A model generated the notes under the pieces. It did no database searches and was not told the origin of the DNA. It worked only from the letters and a program-made list of their open reading frames with translations. Made by a program: the position numbers and the translations under genes. Of a stretch of 10,331 bases of DNA, positions 1 through 6,605 are shown piece by piece. This stretch comes from an uncultured Kordia sp. (GTDB lineage Bacteria > Bacteroidota > Bacteroidia > Flavobacteriales > Flavobacteriaceae): NCBI GenBank assembly GCA_913054565.1, contig CAJXHW010000042.1, positions 1-10,331 of the forward strand, in the 5' to 3' direction. Position 1 is the stretch's first letter. Every line of letters begins with the position of its first letter.

Positions 1-1858
1 ACTTAAATTTCCCTTCTATTTTCCCTTTTATTATTTCAGGTGAATTAATTTCAATAGTCCTAACTTTTTTATCGTCAAAAGAAGAACTCAATTTAAAATC
101 TTGAAAATAAAAATCATCATATTGGTTTTTATAGTAGGTGTTTTTAAATAAAATATCTCCTACAATATCATTTATTCCTGATCCTTTCATTTTCATTTCA
201 ACATCACCTTTAAAAACGGAGATACTATCTCTAGTTACCAAATTCAATTGGTTAAAATCAGCGTAACCAACTGATGCTTTAAAATCATAGGTGTCAATCA
301 ATGATGACATATCTATTAATCCATCAAAGGCTAATTTTAAATTTTTATCATCTGCAGTAAGTTTTCCTTTAAATATTTTATCATGAATTTCTCCAAACAC
401 ATCAAGGTCTTTATACCTGTAGTTATTCACCTCTATAAATGCCACTCTACTTTTCACTAAAGTATTTAGATGTGCTAATGTAAACCCCTGCCCGTCAATA
501 TCTGCATTGAATGTTGCTAAACCAAACGTTTCATCACCAATAAGTTTTCCTAAATTAAATTCTTTAAAAGAAGTTACACCAAGGTAATCTGCCTGATCTA
601 TACGTTCAATATTTGAAAGTATTAAATCTGCATTTATTTCCCCTATTGATGTATTAACATTTACATCTGTATCTATAGTTTTACTAGTTATTATAGCATC
701 ACCAACTATTGTGAATACGCCTAGGTTTCTAAAAGAAGATGGAATGTTTTTTCCTAACAAACCTGGAAGCATCTTTTTTAAATCTGTATAGGTTGATTTC
801 AATTTATCAAATTCAGCAACTAACTTAAAACTGTTAGCATCTTTAGACAATAAGTTTTTAAAGTTAAAATCACCATCAATTACCGTATTATTTAAAGTTT
901 TTAGTTTTAAATCTGGTAATTTTAAATCATTTAATGTTCCTGAAAGCGTTGTTGAAAAAGTTGCCACATCTGTACCAAATTCATCATAAAAATGATTTAA
1001 ATCACCATAAGATATTTTAGAATCATTAAAAGCCGCTTTTAATTTCACTTTATTATTAAAGTCGGAAAAATCAGACCGTATATAATCAAATACAATGTTT
1101 CCTAAAATATTAGATTCTGCAGTAGCCAATTGAACATTATCAAAACGCATTTGCGTAAGGGTATATGAAAATTCTGTTTTAAGTTGTTCAATCTGTACCC
1201 CCCTAAAGTCTAGCATATTACCAGAGCGCACATCTACATTAACATTTGCGCCATTAATTGTTAGTGCATCCCCTACTATATTTAGTCTTGTAAAATCTAA
1301 TATTTTAGGTGTTGTAATATTATTATCTATAAACCTAAACCTACTATTTTCGATTGCCACACCTTTTGCTGTCATTAAAAACTTGGAGGGCGATAAATCA
1401 GGAACAGAATCTTTACTATCAAAACTGGCAATAAACACATCTAAACTCGTGTCGGTTTCTCCTTTATAGGTTTTAATTATAAAATCAAGTTCATCAATTT
1501 CAATTTTATCAAAAAGAAGATCTCCTTCACTTAGCTCTTTAAAATCAAGTATTGAGGTATTTAACGCTCCTATAAATGCCAATGTATCTTTGTGATGATC
1601 TTCTATGAAAATTTCTTTCAAAGCAACATCACCTAAAAAATTCACACCAACTTTACCTACATTAATGCTAGTATTATACTTTTTATTTATTGCATTTGTT
1701 ACTTTTTTCCCTAATTCAGTTTGTACATATGGGACGGATAGCAGAAGTAATAACAATAAAAATAGTAATAACAGAATAACGATTATTCTAAATAGTATTT
1801 TTCTTAGTTTTTTGATAGGTTTTATTGTTTTAACTTTGCTGACTAATTTTACAAAAAT
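1..1858 (-). CDS. tamB: TamB-like translocation/assembly module protein, N-terminal part (C-terminus outside window)
   Basis: This is a large envelope protein of the TamB/AsmA-like class, anchored in the inner membrane and thought to span the periplasm, assisting outer-membrane assembly or lipid transport together with a BamA-type partner. I translated the minus strand: the frame is open from 1864 to base 1, giving about 619 residues. A basic N-terminus (KPIKKLRKILFR) leads into a Leu/Ile-rich membrane segment at about residues 25-42. After it come SVPYVQTELGK and the pattern INVGKVGVNFLGDVALKEIFIED, here split across residues 65-87, which is typical of Bacteroidota TamB. The rest is monotonous, beta-rich sequence with alternating hydrophobic residues. 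The conserved C-terminal TamB domain would lie beyond base 1. An in-frame TAA at 1867-1865 closes the frame upstream, and no ATG, GTG or TTG precedes the membrane segment, so I place the start tentatively at ATT 1858-1856. The first conventional start, TTG 1756-1754, falls inside the hydrophobic segment. The family call is confident; the start is not. Confidence 0.85.
   Translation of the reverse strand, partial: MFVKLVSKVKTIKPIKKLRKILFRIIVILLLLFLLLLLLLSVPYVQTELGKKVTNAINKKYNTSINVGKVGVNFLGDVALKEIFIEDHHKDTLAFIGALNTSILDFKELSEGDLLFDKIEIDELDFIIKTYKGETDTSLDVFIASFDSKDSVPDLSPSKFLMTAKGVAIENSRFRFIDNNITTPKILDFTRLNIVGDALTINGANVNVDVRSGNMLDFRGVQIEQLKTEFSYTLTQMRFDNVQLATAESNILGNIVFDYIRSDFSDFNNKVKLKAAFNDSKISYGDLNHFYDEFGTDVATFSTTLSGTLNDLKLPDLKLKTLNNTVIDGDFNFKNLLSKDANSFKLVAEFDKLKSTYTDLKKMLPGLLGKNIPSSFRNLGVFTIVGDAIITSKTIDTDVNVNTSIGEINADLILSNIERIDQADYLGVTSFKEFNLGKLIGDETFGLATFNADIDGQGFTLAHLNTLVKSRVAFIEVNNYRYKDLDVFGEIHDKIFKGKLTADDKNLKLAFDGLIDMSSLIDTYDFKASVGYADFNQLNLVTRDSISVFKGDVEMKMKGSGINDIVGDILFKNTYYKNQYDDFYFQDFKLSSSFDDKKVRTIEINSPEIIKGKIEGKFK
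1808..1838 (+). promoter_or_regulatory. Candidate tsaD-operon promoter inside tamB
   Basis: TAACTTTG at 1831-1838 matches the Bacteroidota -7 element TAnnTTTG exactly. Nineteen nucleotides upstream is TTTT at 1808-1811, a three-of-four match to the -33 TTTG; a perfect TTTG also occurs at 1811-1814 but leaves only a 16-nt spacer. Transcription would start near 1845, giving a leader of roughly 25-30 nt before the tsaD ATG at 1872. The element overlaps the tamB N-terminal coding sequence on the other strand. AT-rich sequence makes chance matches fairly common, so this rests on position as much as on motif. Confidence 0.5.
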
Positions 1859-1871
1859 TGTGCCTTAATTT

Positions 1872-2894
1872 ATGACCTCAACAGATATTTATATTCTTGC
1901 AATAGAATCATCATGTGATGATACCGGTGCTGCGGTACTTTGTAACGGTAAAGTACTTAGTAATGTTGTGGCAAACCAAGAGATACATACCAAATATGGT
2001 GGTGTAGTTCCTGAATTAGCATCACGTGCGCACCAACAAAATATAGTTCCTGTTGTTCATCAAGCTTTAGCCCAAGCAAATATCGACAAAAATCAGTTAA
2101 ATGCCATAGCTTTTACACAAGGACCTGGATTAATGGGATCATTACTTGTAGGAACATCATTTGCTAAGGCTTTTGCTCAAGGATTAAACATCCCTCTATT
2201 AGCTGTAAATCATATGCATGCACATATTTTAGCGCATTTTATAGATGATGATTTACAAACAAAACCTGAGTTCCCTTTTTTAGCAATGACTATTTCTGGT
2301 GGTCATACTCAAATTGTGAAAGTTGAAAGCTATTTTAACATGACCGTAATTGGCGAAACTATTGATGACGCCATTGGTGAAGCTTTTGATAAAAGTGCTA
2401 AAATATTAGGTTTGCCATATCCTGGCGGACCTTTAATTGATAAAAAAGCTACACTTGGAAATCCTAAAGCGTTCGAATTTCCTAAACCAAAAGCACCTGA
2501 TTTAAATTTTAGTTTTAGCGGACTTAAAACTGCAGTCCTGTATTTTGTTCAGAAAAAATTAAAAGAAAACCCTAATTTCATTGAAGAAAACATCAATGAT
2601 GTATGCGCCTCTTTACAGCACACAATTATTGGTATTGTTATTGATAAATTAAAAAAGGCTACTAAAACAACTGGCATCAAACGTATTGCAATTGGTGGCG
2701 GTGTATCGGCTAATTCTGGTATTAGAAAAGCTCTATTAGATGGTGAACAAAAATACGGTTGGACAACATACATCCCTAAATTTGAATACACCACAGATAA
2801 TGCAGCAATGATTGGAATTGTTGGATATTTAAAGTACCTTGAAAAAGATTTTTCTAATGAACAAACAACTGCAAATGCGCGATTTAAAATTTAA
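1872..2894 (+). CDS. tsaD: tRNA N6-adenosine threonylcarbamoyltransferase TsaD
   Basis: TsaD transfers the threonylcarbamoyl group from threonylcarbamoyl-AMP to A37 of ANN-decoding tRNAs, forming t6A in the cytoplasm together with TsaB and TsaE. The 340-residue length is normal for bacterial TsaD. Family marks run in order: IESSCDDTGA (11-20), the phosphate loop region around QGPGLMGSLLVGTSFAK (83-99), the metal-binding NHMHAH motif with H114 and H118, the ASKHA-fold SGGHT (142-146), GEAFDKSAKILGLPYPGGP (169-187), FSFSGLKTA (213-221), GGGVSAN (275-281) and the third metal ligand D309 in TTDNAAMIG. The ATG at 1872 gives the usual short lead into IESSCDD. It begins the long plus-strand run, diverges from tamB, and its 3' end overlaps the next gene by 20 nt, suggesting co-transcription and translational coupling. 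Confidence 0.97.
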   Translation: MTSTDIYILAIESSCDDTGAAVLCNGKVLSNVVANQEIHTKYGGVVPELASRAHQQNIVPVVHQALAQANIDKNQLNAIAFTQGPGLMGSLLVGTSFAKAFAQGLNIPLLAVNHMHAHILAHFIDDDLQTKPEFPFLAMTISGGHTQIVKVESYFNMTVIGETIDDAIGEAFDKSAKILGLPYPGGPLIDKKATLGNPKAFEFPKPKAPDLNFSFSGLKTAVLYFVQKKLKENPNFIEENINDVCASLQHTIIGIVIDKLKKATKTTGIKRIAIGGGVSANSGIRKALLDGEQKYGWTTYIPKFEYTTDNAAMIGIVGYLKYLEKDFSNEQTTANARFKI

Positions 2895-3513
2895 ACTGAT
2901 TTTAGGATTAATTTTTCTTATTACTTTTTCAATAAAAGCACAAGACTCAACTTCTGTAAAAAAGGAATTACAGCATGTTACTGATATCAAAACTGCACGT
3001 AGTTTTATAAAAAATCATCCTCATTTAAAGTCTAAAATATATACTTATAACCAAGAAAAACACACTAACGAGTTATCAAAAAAATTATTTGCATTACAGG
3101 AAGGTGAAACTCTTTTAATTGAGCAAAAAAACAATCATGTTATTTACAAAGTTATTTCTATTGTTCCTACAAAACACTACAGAGCAAGCTACATATACTT
3201 TAATGGCAAAAAAAAGAAGAGAGAAGAAATTCTTAGCCTTAGAAAACAATTGAAATCAAAATTAAATTCTGGTAGTGAATTTAAATACCTTGCCGGACAG
3301 TATTCTATGGATAGAAACGCAAGACGTGGCGGAGATTTAGGATGGTTTCAAAAGAGCTACATTTTCCCTGAATTTATTACGAGTCTAGAAAATCATAACA
3401 CCAATGACATCTTCTTTTTAGATTTAGAAGAAAAAAATAAATACTATCTAATTAAAAAGACCGCAGCACCTAAGAATATTAATTTATTAACTATACTTAA
3501 GGTTATATTGTAA
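2875..3513 (+). CDS. Secreted parvulin-like (rotamase) protein, possibly catalytically degenerate
   Basis: This is a parvulin-type peptidyl-prolyl isomerase-like protein, probably exported. I chose ATG 2875 (212 aa) over ATG 2839 because it places a clean signal peptide at the N-terminus: basic MRDLKFK, a hydrophobic stretch LILGLIFLITFSI, and a KAQ cleavage site near residue 23. Starting at 2839 would add 12 residues encoded deep within tsaD. The parvulin-like region spans about 101-197: YRASYIYF, a basic helix (KKKKREEILSLRKQLKSKL), SEFKYLAGQYSMD, then the hallmark RRGGDLGWF (151-158) and FPEF. The first catalytic His (usual RASHIL) is Tyr106 here, and the C-terminal strand His (usual YHIIK) is missing in KYYLIKK. 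A chaperone or binding role is therefore possible. It overlaps tsaD by 20 nt. The fold assignment is fairly firm; activity is doubtful. Confidence 0.82.
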   Translation: MRDLKFKLILGLIFLITFSIKAQDSTSVKKELQHVTDIKTARSFIKNHPHLKSKIYTYNQEKHTNELSKKLFALQEGETLLIEQKNNHVIYKVISIVPTKHYRASYIYFNGKKKKREEILSLRKQLKSKLNSGSEFKYLAGQYSMDRNARRGGDLGWFQKSYIFPEFITSLENHNTNDIFFLDLEEKNKYYLIKKTAAPKNINLLTILKVIL

Positions 3514-3552
3514 TTGTCTTTTTTTTTGACCACCATAACTTAATTAAACTTA

Positions 3553-4257
3553 ATGCAGCTATTTTATAGTCCAGATATTAATTCCGAACTACAACAGTTT
3601 ACATTTTCTAAAGAAGAAAGCAAACACATTGTTCGTGTATTACGTAAAAAAGAAGGCGATGCCCTTGCAATAACTAATGGTAAAGGAGATTTATATTATG
3701 TTGTTGTAATACTTGCAGATCAGAAAAACTGTATTGTACGCATCAATTCTGTTGAACATATACAACACCACAATTACAAGCTTCATATAGCCATTGCACC
3801 TACCAAAATGAATGATAGGATGGAATGGTTTTTAGAGAAAGCTACTGAAATAGGAATTGATGAAATCACTCCAATACTCTGTGACAACTCTGAACGAAAA
3901 GTTATAAAAAAAGAGCGTTTTGAGAAAATTATTCAAAGTGCCATGAAGCAATCATTACAAATGCAATTACCAAAACTCAATGATGCCATATCTTTTAAAG
4001 AATTTATGTCAAAAGAACACAATGGCCAATTGTTTATTGCACATTGTGAAAAACAAGACAAAAAAGCTTTACAAAAAGAAGCTAAACCCTTACAAGATTA
4101 CATCGTGTTAATTGGCCCAGAAGGTGATTTTTCAACTAAAGAAATTGAAATAGCACTAACAAACAACTTCACACCAGTAACATTGGGTAACACACGCTTA
4201 CGCACCGAAACAGCTGGCATTGTTGCTTGCCACACCATTGCGTTACTAAACAATTAA
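3553..4257 (+). CDS. rsmE: 16S rRNA (uracil-1498-N3)-methyltransferase RsmE
   Basis: RsmE is a SPOUT-class enzyme that uses S-adenosylmethionine to methylate N3 of U1498 in helix 44 of 16S rRNA. The 234-residue length is close to the family norm. An N-terminal PUA-like RNA-binding domain (about 1-70) contains KHIVRVLRKKEGD and TNGKGDLY. The C-terminal SPOUT domain has KMNDRMEWFLEKATEIGIDE (85-104), the SAM-binding knot elements IGPEGDFS (187-194) and LGNTRLRTETA (211-221), and the terminal helix IVACHTIALLNN. The segment at 129-140 (SAMKQSLQMQLP) replaces the QSGR-type motif of the Escherichia coli enzyme; I believe this is usual in Bacteroidota, though I cannot check it here. The gene starts 39 nt after the parvulin-like gene, and only 3 nt separate its stop from the next start. 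Confidence 0.96.
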   Translation: MQLFYSPDINSELQQFTFSKEESKHIVRVLRKKEGDALAITNGKGDLYYVVVILADQKNCIVRINSVEHIQHHNYKLHIAIAPTKMNDRMEWFLEKATEIGIDEITPILCDNSERKVIKKERFEKIIQSAMKQSLQMQLPKLNDAISFKEFMSKEHNGQLFIAHCEKQDKKALQKEAKPLQDYIVLIGPEGDFSTKEIEIALTNNFTPVTLGNTRLRTETAGIVACHTIALLNN

Positions 4258-4260
4258 AAA

Positions 4261-4893
4261 ATGAAAGCTCATAAATTACTTTTAGCATCATTATTTTTAA
4301 TGAGCCAAGATATTGCAGTACTAAAATATGATGGTGGTGGTGATTGGTATGCAAACCCAACTGCCCTTACCAATTTAATTTCATTTTGCAATACACACAT
4401 CAACACAACAATTAAAGCAGATTATAAAACTGTTGAGGTTGGTAGTGTAGAAGTATTCCAATACCCTTTTATTCACATGACTGGACATGGAAACGTCTAT
4501 TTTTCAGAAGAAGACGCCGAAAACCTTAGAAACTATTTAGTGTCTGGAGGCTTTTTACATATTGATGATAATTATGGCATGGATACATACGTTAGAAAAG
4601 AGCTTCGTAAATTGTTTCCTAATAAAGAATTGATAGAACTTCCTGCTACACACGCTATTTTTAATATAGCTTACACTTTCAATAATGGTTTACCTAAAAT
4701 ACATGAACACGACAATAAAAGACCTCAAGCATTAGGTTATTTTCATAACGGAAGACTAGTTTGCCTATACACCACCGAATCTGATTTAGGTGATGGTTGG
4801 GAGAACCCAGAAATCCACAATGATTCTGAAGAAATTAGGCAAAAAGCTCTACAAATGGGAGCAAATATTATAAAATACGTTTTTAACAACTAA
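4261..4893 (+). CDS. DUF4159 family protein with predicted signal peptide
   Basis: This 210-residue protein matches the DUF4159 family, whose molecular function is unknown to me. A short export signal is likely: basic MKAHK, hydrophobic LLLASLFLM, then a possible cleavage site at about S15-Q16 before the mature DIAVLKY. Recognisable conserved blocks are YDGGGDWYANPTALTNLI (23-40), HMTGHGNVYFS (72-82), YLVSGGFLHIDDNYGMD (92-108), LPKIHEHD (144-151) and SDLGDGWENPEIHND (174-188). The GHGNVYF and GGFLHIDDNYG blocks suggest a Rossmann-like, glutamine-amidotransferase-like fold; no nucleophilic Cys is evident at the expected place, so this would be a binding rather than an amidotransferase domain (inference). 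It starts 3 nt after rsmE and is followed 10 nt later by the SpoU gene, so it is probably co-translated with two RNA methyltransferase genes despite a likely periplasmic location. Confidence 0.88.
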   Translation: MKAHKLLLASLFLMSQDIAVLKYDGGGDWYANPTALTNLISFCNTHINTTIKADYKTVEVGSVEVFQYPFIHMTGHGNVYFSEEDAENLRNYLVSGGFLHIDDNYGMDTYVRKELRKLFPNKELIELPATHAIFNIAYTFNNGLPKIHEHDNKRPQALGYFHNGRLVCLYTTESDLGDGWENPEIHNDSEEIRQKALQMGANIIKYVFNN

Positions 4894-4903
4894 TCAATCC
4901 ATA

Positions 4904-5407
4904 GTGACACAATTAACGCACTACACAACAGAATTTAAAAGCAAAACTTTCCCTATTACCGTTTTATGCGAAAATGTAACAAATGCGCCAAACATAGGGT
5001 CATTATTTAGAGTTTGTGATGCTTTTGGAGTTGATCAATTAATATTTAGTGGAGAACACCTTCCTATCCCATCGCGGAAAATGCAAAAAACATCACGAGC
5101 AACTGAAAAATATGTCTCCTATAGAATCATTGATAGCATACTTGATTATATCAGATCCATAAAAAAGACACACCATATTATTGCTATTGAAATTACAAGT
5201 AAAAGTTCGGCACTTCAATCATTTAATTTAAAAACCAACAAACCAATAGCATTGGTTATAGGTAATGAAAATTTTGGCATATCAGATGCAATTTTGGAAC
5301 AAATGAATGATGTTCTACACATTGAAATGTTTGGAAAAAACTCTAGCATGAATGTTGTTCAGGCAGCAAATATTTCTTTATATGAATTAACTAAACAATT
5401 AGGTTAA
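4904..5407 (+). CDS. TrmH/SpoU family RNA 2'-O-methyltransferase
   Basis: A compact 167-residue SPOUT methyltransferase with only the catalytic domain, expected to transfer a methyl group from SAM to a ribose 2'-OH in tRNA or rRNA. All three SpoU motifs are visible: motif 1 NAPNIGSLFRVCDAFG (27-42) with the invariant Asn30 and Arg36; motif 2 VIGNENFGIS (118-127) with Glu122; and motif 3 MFGKNSSMNVVQAANISLYE (142-161), where SMNVVQA replaces the common SLNVSxA. There is no N-terminal substrate-binding extension, so the target nucleotide cannot be named. The start is GTG at 4904, 10 nt after the DUF4159 stop; the sequence reads directly into the fold, and the first internal Met (residue 60) lies beyond motif 1. 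It sits between the DUF4159 gene and the AI-2E family gene. Confidence 0.92.
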   Translation: MTQLTHYTTEFKSKTFPITVLCENVTNAPNIGSLFRVCDAFGVDQLIFSGEHLPIPSRKMQKTSRATEKYVSYRIIDSILDYIRSIKKTHHIIAIEITSKSSALQSFNLKTNKPIALVIGNENFGISDAILEQMNDVLHIEMFGKNSSMNVVQAANISLYELTKQLG

Positions 5408-5454
5408 AAATAATTACTATTTTTAAAAACCACAAACCTATTAAGAATTACAAA

Positions 5455-6552
5455 TTGAATTCATCACAAACAAAATACATCAGTAACGGCATACTTAGAG
5501 CTTTAGGAATCATTATAGGTATTGCATTGCTCTTATTGTTTCTATTCAAAATAAGCTCTGTAATAATCTATATCATCATTTCTGGAGTTGTATCATTAAT
5601 CGGCAGACCAATAGTTCTGTTTTTAAGACGACGGTTGAAGTTTAAAAACTCAATAGCAGTAATTCTAACAATGCTAATGCTTTTAGGAGTACTAATTGGT
5701 ACTGCGGCTATGTTTATTCCATTAATAAAAAGTCAAGGTGAAAATTTAGCCTTATTAGATTTTAATCAGCTTGAGGCTAATTTTAACTTTTTAATAAAAG
5801 AAATCAACACATATTTAAATTCTCATAACATTGACTTGTTTAAAACCTTGCAAGATTCTGATATTTTATCAAAGTTAAATGTCAATGCCATTCCGGATTT
5901 ATTAAACTCCGTATTAAGCATGTTGGGAAGTTTTAGTATTGGACTCTTTTCTGTCTTATTTATCTCATTTTTCTTTTTAAAAGACAGTAAATTATTAGAA
6001 GATAGCTTACTTGTTTTAGCTCCTGAACAAAAAGAAGGACGTCTTAAAAAATCAATTGAAAAAATAAAATCGTTATTATCTCGTTATTTTATCGGATTAG
6101 TTTTTCAAATATCAATCCTATTTATAATCTATACAATAACACTCTTAATTTTTGGAATTGAGAATGCTTTTATGATTGCTTTTTTATGCGCCTTATTAAA
6201 TTTAATTCCATATGTGGGACCATTAATTGGAGGAGTTATTATGATGATTTTATCAATGAGCAGCAATTTAGGTCATGATTTTCAATCCGTAATTTTACCA
6301 AAAACCACTTACGTAATGATTGGTTATACCATTGCTCAATTAGTAGATAATTTTGTAAGTCAACCACTAATTTTTTCAAACAGCGTAAAGTCACATCCGT
6401 TAGAAATTTTCTTAGTAATTGTTATTGGTGGACTCCTTTTTGGTGTACTCGGAATGATTGTTGCCGTACCTTCATACACAGCTATAAAAGTAATTGCTAA
6501 AGAGTTTCTTTCAGGTAATAAAATTGTACAAAAAGTAACGAAAGGGCTCTAA
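5455..6552 (+). CDS. AI-2E family (PerM/UPF0118) membrane transporter
   Basis: A 365-residue inner-membrane protein of the AI-2E/PerM family. Characterised members export autoinducer-2 (TqsA) or act as Na+/H+ antiporters, but most, including this one, have no known substrate. Hydrophobic segments lie near residues 13-32, 34-55, 66-90, 155-175, 210-234, 237-265, 285-300 and 316-345. A soluble loop (about 92-150) separates the third and fourth, as is typical. Family signatures are LNLIPYVGPLIGG (248-260), LVDNFVSQPLIFSNSV (296-311), HPLEIF (314-319) and GGLLFGVLGMIVAVP (325-339). The start is TTG at 5455; the next in-frame ATG is residue 73, which would delete the first membrane segments. The 47-nt gap upstream contains no convincing promoter or terminator, so I place it in the same operon. 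Confidence 0.93.
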   Translation: MNSSQTKYISNGILRALGIIIGIALLLLFLFKISSVIIYIIISGVVSLIGRPIVLFLRRRLKFKNSIAVILTMLMLLGVLIGTAAMFIPLIKSQGENLALLDFNQLEANFNFLIKEINTYLNSHNIDLFKTLQDSDILSKLNVNAIPDLLNSVLSMLGSFSIGLFSVLFISFFFLKDSKLLEDSLLVLAPEQKEGRLKKSIEKIKSLLSRYFIGLVFQISILFIIYTITLLIFGIENAFMIAFLCALLNLIPYVGPLIGGVIMMILSMSSNLGHDFQSVILPKTTYVMIGYTIAQLVDNFVSQPLIFSNSVKSHPLEIFLVIVIGGLLFGVLGMIVAVPSYTAIKVIAKEFLSGNKIVQKVTKGL

Positions 6553-6605
6553 AATTATTTAAAAAAGCGAACTCTAAATCGATTTTAAAAACATAAATCT
6601 TTAGT

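Noticed and set aside
1605..1868. An 87-residue plus-strand reading frame just before tsaD with a hydrophobic middle.
   Set aside because: It lies antisense to the tamB N-terminus. Its hydrophobic and Asn-rich stretches are complements of the tamB membrane-anchor codons, and it shows no family features.
1948..1975. A possible minus-strand promoter for tamB inside tsaD (TTTG complement at 1972-1975, TACTTTAC complement at 1948-1955).
   Set aside because: The -7 element lacks the final TTTG match and the spacer is 16 rather than about 19 nt; such matches are common in AT-rich sequence.
2549..2794. An 81-residue minus-strand frame within tsaD, and similarly a 63-residue one at 4169-4360.
   Set aside because: Both lie opposite well-conserved coding sequence; the second spans the rsmE/DUF4159 junction and its His-rich start merely reflects GGTGGTGG codons on the other strand.
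2839..2874. Upstream ATG that would lengthen the parvulin-like protein by 12 residues.
   Set aside because: The extra residues precede a complete signal peptide that begins well at ATG 2875, and they are encoded within the conserved tsaD frame.
3519..3552. T9 tract between the parvulin-like gene and rsmE as a possible terminator, and TTTG within it as a -33 element.
   Set aside because: No stem precedes the T tract and no TAnnTTTG element lies at the right distance from the TTTG.
5408..5454. TATTTTTA at 5418-5425 as a promoter for the AI-2E gene.
   Set aside because: There is no TTTG-like -33 element about 19 nt upstream; the resemblance is poor beyond AT-richness.
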